From Lentzea nigeriaca (lineage in GTDB: Bacteria > Actinomycetota > Actinomycetes > Mycobacteriales > Pseudonocardiaceae): DNA of 64,000 bases. A program made the position numbers and the translations under genes. Under the pieces are notes generated by a model. It was not told the origin of the DNA. It saw only the letters and a list, made by a program, of their open reading frames with translations, and ran no database searches. How positions within the stretch are numbered: the first letter of the stretch is position 1; every line of letters starts with the position of its first letter. Of the stretch, positions 44,499 through 55,373 are shown piece after piece. The stretch covers positions 1 through 64,000 of the forward strand of contig NZ_JAFBCX010000019.1 in the NCBI RefSeq assembly GCF_016907955.1. Reading direction: 5' to 3'.

Positions 44499-45286
44499 CC
44501 GAGTGCGTGCGAGGCGGGCGCGAAGTAGCGCGACCGGTCGCCCGGCACGTCGTCGGCGCCGCGCACCATCAGCCTGCAGCCGCCGACGCCCTTCTCGAAG
44601 CCCTGCTCCAGCAGGAAGGCGCCCACGTCGGCGTTGTCCGTGTCCATGCGGACCTGGCCGGCGCCGACGGCCACGTCCGTGATCATGTCGCACGCCGCCG
44701 CGGCGGACGGCGCGATCACCGGGCCGATCGTCAGGCCGGTGGGATTCGGGCGGGTGACGACCGCGCCGGACTCCGACACCCGCACCGTGTACGGCGCGGC
44801 CGGGTCGAGCAGCCGTTCCCAGAGTGACGGCCGGGTGTAGCCGCTCGCCTCGCGGTCGAGCGCCGCCAGCGCGTCGGCGTCGGCGGGAGTGGCTTCCCGC
44901 GTCACGCCGGGCGCGGTGCCGCGGAGCACGCCCCGGTACTCGGTGGTGGCCCCGACAGAGTGAAAGCCGAGCCGGGCGTAGAGCGGCTCACCCATGGCCG
45001 TCGCGTACAGCACCGATGGGCCGATATCCAATATGTTGGACATCAGTCGGGTGCCGATGCCGCGGCGACCGGCCCACGATGCGACCAGCACTCCGCTGAT
45101 CGCCTGCATCTCGGGATACGGCGTCGTCAAAGTCGTGCCGAGCAGCCCGGTCGAGTCGAACGCGCCCCACCCAGGACCCAGTTCGAGCATCAGCTCCCAC
45201 TGCGCGGGCGTCCACGCCCAACCCCGGTCCGTGATGAGCTTCATGCACTCGGGTATGTCCTCGACGCCAAGCCTGCGGATCTCCAC
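44495..45286 (-). CDS. GNAT-family N-acetyltransferase, double-domain
   Basis: 263 residues from GTG 45286 (ATG 45328 would add 14). N-terminal GNAT domain with acetyl-CoA loop ASWAGRRGIGTRLM at ~85; a second, less conserved GNAT-like half covers ~140-255 (ACDMITDVAVGAGQVRMDTDNADVGAFLLEQGFEKG). Resembles the YitI/Eis-like GNAT arrangement with a degenerate second half. Substrate unknown. A palindromic motif of the ACTGAT family lies within the gene (45021-45050). Confidence 0.85.
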   Translation of the reverse strand: MEIRRLGVEDIPECMKLITDRGWAWTPAQWELMLELGPGWGAFDSTGLLGTTLTTPYPEMQAISGVLVASWAGRRGIGTRLMSNILDIGPSVLYATAMGEPLYARLGFHSVGATTEYRGVLRGTAPGVTREATPADADALAALDREASGYTRPSLWERLLDPAAPYTVRVSESGAVVTRPNPTGLTIGPVIAPSAAAACDMITDVAVGAGQVRMDTDNADVGAFLLEQGFEKGVGGCRLMVRGADDVPGDRSRYFAPASHALG

Positions 45287-45389
45287 AACCGGTGAGCACA
45301 CACGGTGAGCAATCCGGTAGCCACTCATTTTCGGCCGGACTAGCATCGACGCCACCAGATCCGAGCGACAGGAAGCAGGCCGGGGCCAC

Positions 45390-46439
45390 GTGGCCGAAGA
45401 AACACAGCAGAGCATCAAGGAAGGTCAGTCCCGGTTCGCCGTGCCCGACGGCGCGGTGCTCAGCCTGCTGGGGTCGCGAGACGAGAACCTCCGGCTCGTG
45501 GAGGAACTGCTCGACGCCGACGTGCACGTGCGCGGGAACGAGATCACGCTGTCCGGCGACCCCGCGGACGTGGCCTTCGCGGAACGGGTCTTCAGCGAGC
45601 TCGTCACCCTCGCCAGCCGCGGCCAGGCCATCGACCAGAACACCGTGCGCCGCACGGTCGCGATGCTGTCCGCCAACGCCGACTCCTCGCCTGCCGAGGT
45701 CCTGAGCCTCGACATCATCAGCCGCCGCGGCCGCACGATCCGGCCGAAGACGCTGAACCAGAAGCACTACGTCGACGCGATCGACAAGAACACCGTCGTG
45801 TTCGGCATCGGCCCCGCCGGCACCGGAAAGACCTACCTCGCCATGGCCAAGGCCGTGCAGGCGCTGCAGTCCAAGCAGGTCAACCGCATCATCCTGACCC
45901 GCCCGGCCGTCGAGGCCGGCGAGCGCCTCGGTTACCTGCCCGGCACGCTCTACGAGAAGATCGACCCGTACCTGCGCCCGCTCTACGACGCGCTGCACGA
46001 CATGGTCGACCCGGAGTCGATCCCGCGCCTCACGCAGGCGGGCACGATCGAGGTCGCACCGCTGGCGTACATGCGTGGTCGCACCCTTAATGACGCGTTC
46101 ATCATCCTCGACGAGGCGCAGAACACGACGCCCGAGCAGATGAAGATGTTCCTCACCCGGCTCGGGTTCGGCTCGAAGGTCGTCGTGACGGGTGACATCA
46201 CCCAGGTCGACCTCCCCGGCGGCCAGCGCAGCGGTCTGAAGGTCGTGAAGGACATCCTCGAAGACGTCGACGACGTGCACTTCTCGGTCCTTACCAGCCA
46301 GGACGTGGTGCGTCACCGGCTGGTCGGCGACATCGTCGACGCGTACGAGAAGTGGCAGGTCGAGCAGGACGCGATCGACCAGGACGGGCGACACCACGGA
46401 CCCGGTGCACGCCGGGGGAACCAGCGCCGGGGACGATAG
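45390..46439 (+). CDS. phoH: PhoH-like ATPase
   Basis: 349 residues from GTG 45390. After an N-terminal KH-like part (residues ~10-80, [21 protein letters not shown]) the P-loop [18 protein letters not shown] and Walker [17 protein letters not shown] are intact. PhoH proteins are predicted RNA helicases/ATPases linked to ribosome metabolism; they typically precede ybeY as here. Confidence 0.95.
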   Translation: MAEETQQSIKEGQSRFAVPDGAVLSLLGSRDENLRLVEELLDADVHVRGNEITLSGDPADVAFAERVFSELVTLASRGQAIDQNTVRRTVAMLSANADSSPAEVLSLDIISRRGRTIRPKTLNQKHYVDAIDKNTVVFGIGPAGTGKTYLAMAKAVQALQSKQVNRIILTRPAVEAGERLGYLPGTLYEKIDPYLRPLYDALHDMVDPESIPRLTQAGTIEVAPLAYMRGRTLNDAFIILDEAQNTTPEQMKMFLTRLGFGSKVVVTGDITQVDLPGGQRSGLKVVKDILEDVDDVHFSVLTSQDVVRHRLVGDIVDAYEKWQVEQDAIDQDGRHHGPGARRGNQRRGR

Positions 46440-46444
46440 GCGCC

Positions 46445-47005
46445 GTGAGCATCGAGATCGCCAACGAGTCGGGCGTCGCGGTGGACGAGGGTTCCATCGT
46501 CTCCGCCGCCCGCTTCGCGCTGGACCGCATGGGCGTGAGCCCGCTGGCCGAGCTGTCCGTCCTGCTCGTCGAGCTGGACGTGATGGCCGACCTGCACGAG
46601 CGCTGGATGGACCTGCCCGGTCCCACGGACGTCATGGCCTTCCCCATGGACGAGCTGGACTCGGCTCGCCGGCCCGACGCCGCCGGGCTCGGCCCTGCGC
46701 TGCTCGGGGACATCGTGCTGTGCCCGGCGTTCGCCAAGGACCAGGCCAAGAAGGCGGGCCACGGCCTGCTGGACGAGCTGCACCTGCTGACCGTGCACGG
46801 CGTGCTGCACCTGCTCGGCTACGACCACGCCGAGCCCGCCGAGGAACGTGAGATGTTCACGCTGCAGAACCGCATCCTCGCGGACTTCCGCACGGCGCGT
46901 GACGAGGCCGAGCGTGCGGCGCATCAGCGCAGCGCGGACGACAAGGTGCTCGGCGCGGTCGGTCTGGACGAGCAGAAGCCGCTCCAGCATCCCGAAGAAG
47001 ACTGA
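46445..47005 (+). CDS. ybeY: Endoribonuclease YbeY (16S rRNA maturation)
   Basis: 186 residues from GTG 46445. Zinc motif [11 protein letters not shown] (H3xH5xH order) is intact, preceded by [12 protein letters not shown] and LLGDIVLCP. YbeY trims the 16S rRNA 3' end and takes part in ribosome quality control. It starts 5 nt after the phoH stop. The tail of ~30 residues after the core is longer than in E. coli. Confidence 0.96.
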   Translation: MSIEIANESGVAVDEGSIVSAARFALDRMGVSPLAELSVLLVELDVMADLHERWMDLPGPTDVMAFPMDELDSARRPDAAGLGPALLGDIVLCPAFAKDQAKKAGHGLLDELHLLTVHGVLHLLGYDHAEPAEEREMFTLQNRILADFRTARDEAERAAHQRSADDKVLGAVGLDEQKPLQHPEED

Positions 47006-47010
47006 CGGGC

Positions 47011-48295
<1,285 letters not shown>

Positions 48296-48303
<8 letters not shown>

Positions 48304-48628
48304 CCTCGCACCTGAGGACGCCAAGCTCGTCACGCTCGCGCGGTCCGTACGCGCGCGCAACGGCGCCGCGGAAGGCGCGGCTGTGCGTGACCTCGACGGT
48401 CGCACGTACAACGCGTCCACCGTGGCGCTGCCGTCGTTGAAACTCACCGCGCTGCAGGCCGCCGTCGCCGCCGCCGTGTCGAGCGGTGCCGAGGGCCTCG
48501 AGGCCGCGGTCGTGGTCACCGAGGCGTCCGCGGTGGACGCTGAGTCGCTCGCGGCCGTGCGCGACCTGACGTCCTCCGGTCCGGTGTTCCTCGCGGACGC
48601 CTCGGGTGAGCTCCGCGAGCAGCTCTAG
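48296..48628 (+). CDS. Cytidine deaminase-like protein without zinc site
   Basis: 110 residues starting inside the preceding gene (8-nt overlap). The fold resembles cytidine deaminase (LVTLARSVRARNGAAEGAAVRDLDGRTYNASTV), but the HAE and PCxxC zinc ligands are missing: where H-A-E is expected the sequence reads LTALQAAVAAA, and no cysteine occurs in the protein. The same place in mycobacteria (between the CBS protein and era, Rv2365c) holds a similar protein. It is probably a non-catalytic, structural or binding relative. Confidence 0.82.
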
Positions 48629-49053
48629 GCAGGCATCAGGCCCAGCTGCATCATCATGCCCGCGGCGTCCGGGTGCGTGTGGAATTCCTTGATCTTGCCG
48701 TTCTCAGCCTTGATGAAGTAGGTCCCGCGGCTGGTCACCGACTTGCCGGTCGGCGGGATCTCCATGCCGCCCATCGCGAGCGTGCCGGTGTTGGTGCCGG
48801 TGAACTCCAGTTCGCAGGCGATCTGGTCGTCGGTACACACCATGTTCGTCGTACGGATGTGCATGTCCGGGAACGCGGTGAACCAGGACTCGGTGTAGGC
48901 GCGGGCCGCATCCCGCGTGCGCATCGGCTCCGCGGTCGTGTCGTCGATCCACACGAAGTCGTCGGCCAGCAGCTTCACGAAGCCATCGGTGTCGTGGCGG
49001 TCCCACGCGCCGATGCCTTCGTCGTTCAGGCGCTCGAGTTCTTCTCTCGACAT
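48625..49053 (-). CDS. SnoaL-like/NTF2-fold polyketide cyclase family protein
   Basis: 142 residues from ATG 49053. NTF2-fold pattern: GIGAWDRHDTDGFVKLLADDFVWID ... YTESWFTAFPDMHIRTTNMV ... ELEFTGTNTGTLAMGG ... PPTGKSVTSRGTYFIKAENGKI. Likely a small-molecule-binding or isomerase protein. It is inserted, against the direction of the cluster, between the deaminase-like gene and era. Its stop shares CTAG with the former. Confidence 0.88.
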   Translation of the reverse strand: MSREELERLNDEGIGAWDRHDTDGFVKLLADDFVWIDDTTAEPMRTRDAARAYTESWFTAFPDMHIRTTNMVCTDDQIACELEFTGTNTGTLAMGGMEIPPTGKSVTSRGTYFIKAENGKIKEFHTHPDAAGMMMQLGLMPA

Positions 49054-49241
49054 GTCGCATCTCCTTGTGCACGAGCTACGAGTGGAGTGCGGGGGACACG
49101 GCCGCAAGCCTGCGCCCCGTTCACCCGTGCGGACCAGTGCCGGAAGACCTGATGAAGGGCACTCCCGGAACCTGACTGCAAATGGACTGAATTCCGTGCG
49201 GCACAAAATAAGGAAATCGCGGAAGTGATCTGAATGCACGA

Positions 49242-49271
49242 TTGACCGTGTGCGCAATTCCGCCCTAGGTT
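49242..49271 (+). promoter_or_regulatory. Predicted sigma70-type promoter of lectin-like gene
   Basis: -35 TTGACC (49242-49247) and -10 TAGGTT (49266-49271) with an 18-bp spacer, 43 nt upstream of the start at 49314. The 260-nt gap is clearly lower in GC than the surroundings. Prediction by eye only. Confidence 0.55.
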
Positions 49272-49313
49272 CGGTCGCGGGGAGAATATTCGCGACCAAA
49301 CCCGAGGATGGTC

Positions 49314-50258
49314 ATGAAAAAGCTCAGATCTGTTCTCGTCGTGCTGTCGTTGTTGCTTGCCGGTGCCGTGGCGGCGGCTCCGGCTCAGGCGGAAGTCCGG
49401 GCGGGAGCCGCCACCGACAAGCTCACCGGCATGATCGTCGGCCACGAGCGCGGCCTCACCACGCAGGCATGGTCCGGCTGGGAGTCGCTGGGTGGCTACC
49501 TGATCTCGGCACCCGCGGTCTCGTCGTGGGCGGCCGGTAGGCTCGACGTGTTCGCCGTCGGCCAGGACCACGCGCTGTGGCACAAGTGGTACGACGGCGG
49601 CTGGTCCGGCTGGGAGTCGCTCGGCGGCTATTTGACGTCCGCTCCCGCCGCAGTTTCGTGGAGCAACGGGCGAATTGACGTGTTCGGGCGTGGCACCGAC
49701 AACGCGCTCTACCACAAATGGTTCCAGAACGGCTGGTCCGGTTGGGAATCGCTCGGCGGCTATTTGACGTCGGCGCCGGGTGTCTCTTCGTGGAGCGCCG
49801 GACGACTCGACGTGTTCGGGCGCGGAAGCGACAACGCGCTCTGGCACAAGTGGTATGACGGCGGCTGGTCCGGCTGGGAGTCGCTGGGCGGTGTGCTGAC
49901 GACCTACCCCGCGGCCGTCTCGTGGGGATCGGGCCGCATCGACGTGTTCGCCGGCGGCACCGACTCCTCGCTGTACCACAAGTGGTACCAGAACGGCTGG
50001 TCCGGCTGGGAGTCCCTCGGCGGCACGCTCACCTCGGGACCGGGCGCCTCCTCCTGGGCCTCCGGCCGGCTCGACATCTTCGCCCGCGGCACGGACAACG
50101 CGATGTGGCACAAGTGGTACGACGGCGGCTGGTCCGGCTGGGAGTCCCTCGGTGGCGGGCTGATCTCCGGCCCGGCAGCGGTTTCCTGGTCGTCCAACCG
50201 CATCGACACGTTCGTGATCGGCACTGACAACGCGCTCTACCACAAGTGGTGGGCGTGA
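49314..50258 (+). CDS. Secreted WSGW-repeat propeller, lectin-like
   Basis: 314 residues from ATG 49314 behind GAGGATGG. Signal peptide ~1-27 (ends APAQA). The rest is six ~44-residue repeats each starting WSGWESLGG and ending HKWY/F-x-G/N-G. The repeats alternate: 1, 3 and 5 carry SSW..GRLDxF..ALWHKWYDGG; 2, 4 and 6 carry AVSW..GRIDxF..LYHKWYQN-like blades, so the unit of growth was probably a pair. The pattern matches PLL/DUF346-type fucose-binding beta-propeller lectins. No catalytic motif. Confidence 0.88.
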   Translation: MKKLRSVLVVLSLLLAGAVAAAPAQAEVRAGAATDKLTGMIVGHERGLTTQAWSGWESLGGYLISAPAVSSWAAGRLDVFAVGQDHALWHKWYDGGWSGWESLGGYLTSAPAAVSWSNGRIDVFGRGTDNALYHKWFQNGWSGWESLGGYLTSAPGVSSWSAGRLDVFGRGSDNALWHKWYDGGWSGWESLGGVLTTYPAAVSWGSGRIDVFAGGTDSSLYHKWYQNGWSGWESLGGTLTSGPGASSWASGRLDIFARGTDNAMWHKWYDGGWSGWESLGGGLISGPAAVSWSSNRIDTFVIGTDNALYHKWWA

Positions 50259-50319
50259 TCGTCTAGCAGAGGAAGGGACCGGCGACAACCCTGTTGCCGG
50301 TCCCAGGGACAATGGACCG

Positions 50320-51216
50320 ATGGATGGTTACCGCTCCGGGTTCGCGTGCTTCGTCGGCCGCCCGAACGCAGGGAAGTCGACGCTGACGAACGCGCTGGTG
50401 GGCACCAAGGTCGCCATCACGTCGAACAAGCCGCAGACCACCCGCCACACGATCCGCGGCATCGTGCATCGCCCCGACGGCCAGCTCGTGCTGGTGGACA
50501 CGCCCGGCCTGCACCGGCCGCGCACGCTGCTCGGCCAGCGGCTCAACGACCTGGTGCGCGAGACGTGGTCGGAGGTCGACGTCGTCGGCTTCTGCGTGCC
50601 CGCGGACCAGAAGGTCGGCCCCGGCGACAAGTTCATCGCCGCCGAGCTCGAGAAGGTCGCCAAGCGAACGCCCGTGGTCGGCATCGTCACTAAGACCGAC
50701 CTGGTGTCGCCGCAGCAGGTGATGGAGCAGCTGCTCGCGTTGCAGAAGGTCATGGAGTTCGCCGAGATCATCCCGGTGTCCGCTGTCGACGGCTTCCAGG
50801 TCGACAAGCTGAGCGACCTGCTGCTGCAGAAGCTGCCGGAGGGGCCGCAGCTGTTCCCGGACGGCGACCTGACCGACGAGCCCGAGCAGACCCTGGTGGC
50901 CGAGCTGATCCGCGAGGCCGCGCTGGAGGGCGTGCGCGACGAGCTGCCACACTCCATCGCCGTGGTGGTGGAGGAGATGCTGCCGCGCGAGGGCCGTGAC
51001 GACCTGATGGACATCCACGCGTTCGTGTTCGTGGAACGGCCGTCGCAGAAGGCGATCATCCTGGGCCACCGGGGTGAGCGGCTCAAGCAGGTCGGCATGA
51101 CCGCGCGCAAGCAGATCGAGGCGCTCCTGGGCACCCGTGTGTACCTGGACCTGCACATCAAGATCGCCAAGGACTGGCAGCGCGATCCGAAACAGTTGCG
51201 CCGCTTGGGATTCTGA
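50320..51216 (+). CDS. era: GTPase Era
   Basis: 298 residues. G1 GRPNAGKSTL, switch NKPQTTRHTIRGI, G3 DTPGLHRPR, G4 TKTD, and the C-terminal KH domain with GHRGERLKQVGMTARKQIEALLGTRVYLDLHIK. Acts in 16S rRNA maturation and 30S assembly, in functional keeping with ybeY and rsmE in the same region. Start of recO overlaps the stop by one base. Confidence 0.97.
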   Translation: MDGYRSGFACFVGRPNAGKSTLTNALVGTKVAITSNKPQTTRHTIRGIVHRPDGQLVLVDTPGLHRPRTLLGQRLNDLVRETWSEVDVVGFCVPADQKVGPGDKFIAAELEKVAKRTPVVGIVTKTDLVSPQQVMEQLLALQKVMEFAEIIPVSAVDGFQVDKLSDLLLQKLPEGPQLFPDGDLTDEPEQTLVAELIREAALEGVRDELPHSIAVVVEEMLPREGRDDLMDIHAFVFVERPSQKAIILGHRGERLKQVGMTARKQIEALLGTRVYLDLHIKIAKDWQRDPKQLRRLGF

Positions 51217-51968
51217 TGGCGAATCTGTACCGCGACACCGGGATCGTGCTTCGGGTGCAGAAGCTCGGTGAAGCGGACCGGATCATCACCTTCCTCACGC
51301 AGCGGCACGGCAAGCTCCGCGCCGTGGCGAAGGGCGTGCGCAGGACGTCGTCGAAGTTCGGTGCGCGGCTGGAGCCGTTCTGCCACGTCGACGTGCAGTT
51401 CCACCCCGGCCGGTCGCTCGACATCATCACGCAGGTGCAGACGCTGGACGCATTTGGTGTCGGGATCGTCAACGACTACCAGCGCTACACGGCCGCGTGC
51501 GCGATCCTCGAGACAGCTGACCGCCTCACCGCCGAAGAGGGCGAACCGGTCGTGCGGCTCTATCTGCTCGTGACTGGGGCTTTGAGAGCGTTGGCTGCGG
51601 CGGAACGTGACCCTTCGCTGCTGCTGGACGCGTTCCTCATGCGTGCCATGGCCTTCGCCGGTTGGGCGCCCGCGGTGAACGAGTGCGCGAAGTGCGGCAC
51701 TCCCGGCCCGCACCGGGCGTTCAGCGTCCAGGCCGGCGGCACGTGCTGCCCGAACTGCCGCCCGCCCGGCTCGGCGTCGCCGTCCGCGGACACGCTGACG
51801 TTGCTCTCGGCGCTGCTGCACGGCCAGTGGGGCGTGGTCGACGAGATCCCGCACGTGGCCCGCCGCGACGCGAGTGGCCTGGTCGCGGCACACCTGCAGT
51901 GGCACCTCGAACGGCAGCTGCGATCATTGCCTCTGGTCGAGCGCAAGGCCAGGCCGGACGACGGCTAA
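51216..51968 (+). CDS. recO: DNA repair protein RecO
   Basis: 250 residues. OB-fold N-terminus ([39 protein letters not shown]) and zinc finger [10 protein letters not shown] ... CCPNC in the C-terminal half. Mediates RecA loading with RecR. Order era-recO-uppS is conserved in actinobacteria. Confidence 0.96.
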   Translation: MANLYRDTGIVLRVQKLGEADRIITFLTQRHGKLRAVAKGVRRTSSKFGARLEPFCHVDVQFHPGRSLDIITQVQTLDAFGVGIVNDYQRYTAACAILETADRLTAEEGEPVVRLYLLVTGALRALAAAERDPSLLLDAFLMRAMAFAGWAPAVNECAKCGTPGPHRAFSVQAGGTCCPNCRPPGSASPSADTLTLLSALLHGQWGVVDEIPHVARRDASGLVAAHLQWHLERQLRSLPLVERKARPDDG

Positions 51969-52008
51969 TCTGGCGGCCACCCGAACGTCAGGAAGGATGC
52001 CGAGCCTC

Positions 52009-52827
52009 ATGCTGCGTCGCCGCCGCTCCGAACGCGAGAAGCGCGTCCCGCGCCCGCCGGAGCCGCACCCGTCCGGCGCGACGCCCCCGGCGATCCCCGC
52101 CGAGTTCGTGCCGAAACACATCGCGATCGTCATGGACGGCAACGGCCGCTGGGCCAACCAGCGGGGACTGTCGCGGGTCGAGGGTCACAAGCGCGGTGAG
52201 CAGGTCGTCGTCGAGGTCGCCAAGGGCGCGATCGAGATGGGCGTGAAGTGGCTGTCGCTGTACGCCTTCTCGACCGAGAACTGGCGCCGCAGCCCCGAAG
52301 AGGTCCGTTTCCTCATGGGCTTCTCCCGCGACGTCATCCACCACCGCACCGACGAGCTCGACGAGCTGGGCGTCCGCGTGCGCTGGGCCGGTCGCCGGCC
52401 GCGGTTGTGGCGCAGCGTCATCAAGGAGCTGGAGATCGCGGAGGAGCGCACCCGCGACAACGACCAGCTCAACCTCGCGATGTGCATCAACTACGGCGGC
52501 CGCGCCGAGATCGGTGACGCCGCCCGCGAGATCGCCCGCCTCGCCGCCGCCGGGCAGCTCAACCCGGACAAGGTCGACGAGAAGACCATCGCGCGCTACC
52601 TCTACCAGCCCGAGATGCCGGACGTGGACCTGTTCATCCGGCCGTCGGGCGAGCAGCGCACGTCGAACTTCCTGCTGTGGCAGTCCGCGTACGCCGAGCT
52701 GGTGTTCCAGGACATCCTGTGGCCCGACTTCGACCGCCGCGACCTGTGGCGGGCCGTCGAGAAGTTCGCCGAGCGCGACCGCCGCTTCGGTGGTGCGATC
52801 GACAAGCCCGATTCGGAGGTGTCGTGA
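52009..52827 (+). CDS. uppS: Z-isoprenyl (decaprenyl/undecaprenyl) diphosphate synthase
   Basis: 272 residues from ATG 52009 (51997 possible but it abuts its RBS). The motif [18 protein letters not shown], the [17 protein letters not shown] segment, and [23 protein letters not shown] are diagnostic of cis-prenyltransferases. It makes the lipid carrier for peptidoglycan and arabinan synthesis; in mycobacteria the homologue is the decaprenyl diphosphate synthase Rv2361c. Confidence 0.96.
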   Translation: MLRRRRSEREKRVPRPPEPHPSGATPPAIPAEFVPKHIAIVMDGNGRWANQRGLSRVEGHKRGEQVVVEVAKGAIEMGVKWLSLYAFSTENWRRSPEEVRFLMGFSRDVIHHRTDELDELGVRVRWAGRRPRLWRSVIKELEIAEERTRDNDQLNLAMCINYGGRAEIGDAAREIARLAAAGQLNPDKVDEKTIARYLYQPEMPDVDLFIRPSGEQRTSNFLLWQSAYAELVFQDILWPDFDRRDLWRAVEKFAERDRRFGGAIDKPDSEVS

Positions 52828-53222
52828 ACGCGAGCGGTGAGGCACTCGAGGCCGCGCGCAAGGCGTTGGAGCTCTTCCATGACGTCTCGGTGGACGACGA
52901 CGGCGCGTTGAGCTTCCGCCACGGCGACGTGCCGTGCGCCGTGCAGGGCATGGAACTGGCCGAGGGCCTGACCGTGCTCTCGTTGACGTGTGTCGTCGCG
53001 TGGGACCTGCCGGCCGATGCGGCCGTGTGGGTCGCCGAACGCGCTGGTCAGGGCCTGTTCGGCACGCTCGGTGTCATCGCGTCCGAGCGTGGCACGGACG
53101 TGATGCTGCGCTACGCGTTCCCGGCGGACGGCCTCAAGCCGGAACCGCTGAGCACACTGCTCATGCTGGTCGTGTCGACCGCGTCGCAGGTGCGCGGCGA
53201 GCTCCTCTCCCGCTTTTCCTAG
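52824..53222 (+). CDS. YbjN/T3SS-chaperone-like small protein
   Basis: 132 residues from GTG 52824, overlapping the uppS stop by GTGA. Alternating beta strands and a pair of flanking helices ([24 protein letters not shown] ... [36 protein letters not shown]) resemble the YbjN/type III chaperone fold. Function unknown. The closing helix [19 protein letters not shown] is amphipathic. Family assignment tentative. Confidence 0.6.
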   Translation: MNASGEALEAARKALELFHDVSVDDDGALSFRHGDVPCAVQGMELAEGLTVLSLTCVVAWDLPADAAVWVAERAGQGLFGTLGVIASERGTDVMLRYAFPADGLKPEPLSTLLMLVVSTASQVRGELLSRFS

Positions 53223-53235
53223 AAAGGACCCTTCC

Positions 53236-53673
53236 ATGGGTGGCGTGATCATTTACGAGCCGGAAGAGGACTCGGACGTCAACGAGTTCCCGTGGACCGT
53301 CACGTTCGAACCGTCGGGCGGCGACGAGTGGGACTCGTTCATCTGCGGCCCGTACGAGCGCGACCACGCAGTCGCGCTGGCCGAGGCCGTGGCGCTGGAC
53401 GACGCCGAGGGCGGCGTGCTGGCCATCGTGAAGCCGATGCTGCCTGCTCTGAGCGCCGAGGACGTCTCCGCCACGATCGAGGAGCTCCGCGAGGCCGCCC
53501 TCGAAGAGGAAGACGACGAGGACACGGTCAACGGCACGCCCGTCGACTTCGACGACGAGGACCTCGAGGAAGAAGAGGCCGAGTTCGCGGAGCCGCCGTC
53601 GCCGGAGGAGATCCGCGAGGGCATGGCCCGCACCTACCGTCGTCTGCTCGACCTGGACGCGGACGCGGAATGA
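53236..53673 (+). CDS. Acidic hypothetical protein, 145 aa
   Basis: 145 residues from ATG 53236 behind AGAAAGGA. The N-terminal half is globular (WTVTFEPSGGDEWDSFICGPYERDHAVAL); the C-terminal half is extremely acidic (LEEEDDEDT, DFDDEDLEEEEAEFAE). Near-neutral to strongly negative proteins like this often bind metal ions or basic partners. The next gene (permease) overlaps its stop, so a zinc-linked role is possible. Not recognised. Confidence 0.68.
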   Translation: MGGVIIYEPEEDSDVNEFPWTVTFEPSGGDEWDSFICGPYERDHAVALAEAVALDDAEGGVLAIVKPMLPALSAEDVSATIEELREAALEEEDDEDTVNGTPVDFDDEDLEEEEAEFAEPPSPEEIREGMARTYRRLLDLDADAE

Positions 53674-54680
53674 CGATCACCGGCGAGATCCGGTCGTCCA
53701 AGCGGCGCTCAGGCCCGCCTCGGCTGAAGATCACGTCGCTGGAGGTGCTGTGCGGGATCCTCGTTCTCGCACTGCTCTTCCAGTCCAGGCTCGTCGACCT
53801 GCTCGACGTGCCGAAGCTGCGCACCGCCTCGACCGTGTTCGTGGCGATCTGCGTGCAGGCCATGCCGTTCCTCGTCCTCGGCGTGCTGATCTCCGGTGCG
53901 ATCGCGGCGTTCGTGCCGGCGTCGGCGCTGCGCAAGCTGCTGCCGTCCAAGACAGCCCTGGCCGTGCCCGTGGCGGGTGTCGCGGGCGTGGCCCTGCCGG
54001 GCTGCGAGTGCGCCTCGGTGCCCGTCGCGCGGCGGCTGATGCAGCAGGGTGTCGCGCCCGCCGTGGCGCTGACGTTCCTGCTGGCGGCGCCGGCGGTGAA
54101 CCCGATCGTGCTGGTGGCGACGGCGGTGGCGTTCAACGACACCCCGATGATGGTCGTCGCGCGGTTCGTCGGCTCGCTGCTGACCGCGATGGTCATGGGC
54201 TGGTTGTGGGTGCGCTTCGGCAAGATGGAGTGGATCGCTGAGCGCGCCCTGGCACGTCTGCACGACCACGACGGCACGTCGCGTTGGGCCGTCTTCGCCG
54301 AGAGCGCGCGCCACGACCTCGTGGACGCCGGTGGCTTCCTGGTGCTGGGCGGGCTGTTCGCGGCGACGTTCAAGACCTTCATCCCGGTCGCGTGGATGCA
54401 GACGATCAGCGGTCAGATCGTCCTGGGCGTGCTGGTGATGGCGTTCCTGGCCGTGATCCTGGCGCTGTGCTCGGAGGCCGACGCCTTCGTGGCCGTGGCC
54501 TTCTCGGCTCTGCCGCTGCTGCCGCGCCTGGTCTTCCTGGTCGTCGGCCCCGCCGTCGACGTGAAGCTGATCGCGCTGCAGGCCGGTGCGTTCGGCAAGT
54601 CCTTCGCCTTCCGGTTCGCACCGGCTACCTTCGTAGTGGCGATCTTGTGTGCCGTGGCGACAGGAGTGGTGCTGCTGTGA
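53670..54680 (+). CDS. DUF318/YraQ-type permease
   Basis: 336 residues from ATG 53670, overlapping the previous stop by ATGA. Roughly 8 membrane helices. The signature LPGCECASVPVARRLMQQGVAPAVALTFLLAAPAVNPIV and CSEADAFVAVAF are typical of DUF318 (YraQ/UPF0718) permeases. These are paired with TIGR03943/DUF1980 proteins as here; in Bacillus the YcgR/YcgQ pair is controlled by Zur. Probably a metal-stress (zinc) permease component. A conserved Cys pair CEC lies in the membrane region. Confidence 0.87.
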   Translation: MTITGEIRSSKRRSGPPRLKITSLEVLCGILVLALLFQSRLVDLLDVPKLRTASTVFVAICVQAMPFLVLGVLISGAIAAFVPASALRKLLPSKTALAVPVAGVAGVALPGCECASVPVARRLMQQGVAPAVALTFLLAAPAVNPIVLVATAVAFNDTPMMVVARFVGSLLTAMVMGWLWVRFGKMEWIAERALARLHDHDGTSRWAVFAESARHDLVDAGGFLVLGGLFAATFKTFIPVAWMQTISGQIVLGVLVMAFLAVILALCSEADAFVAVAFSALPLLPRLVFLVVGPAVDVKLIALQAGAFGKSFAFRFAPATFVVAILCAVATGVVLL

Positions 54681-55372
54681 GGCGGGAAACCCAGAACATC
54701 CTGCTGGTCCTGCTCGGCGGCGCGCTGCTGAAGATCAGCTTCTCGGGTCTGTACCTGCGCTACGTGCAAAAGGGCCTGTTACCGCTGCTGATCGCCGCCG
54801 GGGCCATCATGATCGGCCTGGCGCTGTTCGCGATCATCCGCGACATCCGCCGCGGCAAGGCGGTCGACGACGGCCACTCGCACTCGTCGCGCTCGACCTG
54901 GCTGATGCTGCTGCCGGTGCTCGCGGTGTTCCTGATCTCGCCACCCGCGCTGGGCGGCGAGGTCGTGAGCTCCTCGGTGGACACCAACCAGACGCAGCGA
55001 TCCCGCAACCTGCTGGGCGACCTGCCGTCCGGAGAGGTCATCCCGTTGTCCATGACGGAGTTCGTCACGCGCACGGCGTGGGACGAGTCCGGCACCCTGG
55101 ACAACCGCCGCGTGAAGCTCACCGGGTTCTTGGCGCGCGCGGAAGGCGACACGTTCGTCGCACGGCTCGCGATCGCGTGCTGCGCCGCGGACGCCCGGCC
55201 GTTGAAGGTGAAGCTGGTCGGGGACGTGCCGGCGCTGCCGAACGAGCAGTGGGTCGAGGTGACCGGCAAGGTCGTGCCGAAGTCGGCGTCGGAGAAGAAC
55301 TCCTGGGTGCCGAGCTTCACGGTCGAGTCGACCACTCCGGTGGCGCAGCCGGTCGAGCCCTACGAGAGCTGA
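54677..55372 (+). CDS. TIGR03943/DUF1980 membrane-anchored partner of permease
   Basis: 231 residues from GTG 54677, overlapping the permease stop by GTGA. Three membrane segments in the first 105 residues, then an external domain (~120-225) with VKLTGFLARAEGDTFVARLAIACCAADARPLKV and the CC pair typical of the family. Partner of the DUF318 permease. A His-rich cytoplasmic loop (DDGHSHSSRS) lies between helices 2 and 3. Its convergent neighbour is Zur, so zinc-dependent control of this operon is an attractive inference. Confidence 0.87.
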   Translation: MRRETQNILLVLLGGALLKISFSGLYLRYVQKGLLPLLIAAGAIMIGLALFAIIRDIRRGKAVDDGHSHSSRSTWLMLLPVLAVFLISPPALGGEVVSSSVDTNQTQRSRNLLGDLPSGEVIPLSMTEFVTRTAWDESGTLDNRRVKLTGFLARAEGDTFVARLAIACCAADARPLKVKLVGDVPALPNEQWVEVTGKVVPKSASEKNSWVPSFTVESTTPVAQPVEPYES

Positions 55373-55373
55373 C

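Noticed and set aside
49470-50250. Regular ~132-nt repeats that could suggest a CRISPR or tandem DNA repeat
   Set aside because: They are the coding repeats of the WSGW propeller; divergence falls at third codon positions and no spacers are present.
49026-50312. 428-codon minus-strand frame opposite the lectin gene
   Set aside because: Its repeats (for example PAGPAAVVPLVP) are simply the complement of the propeller repeats; no start signal and no known domain.
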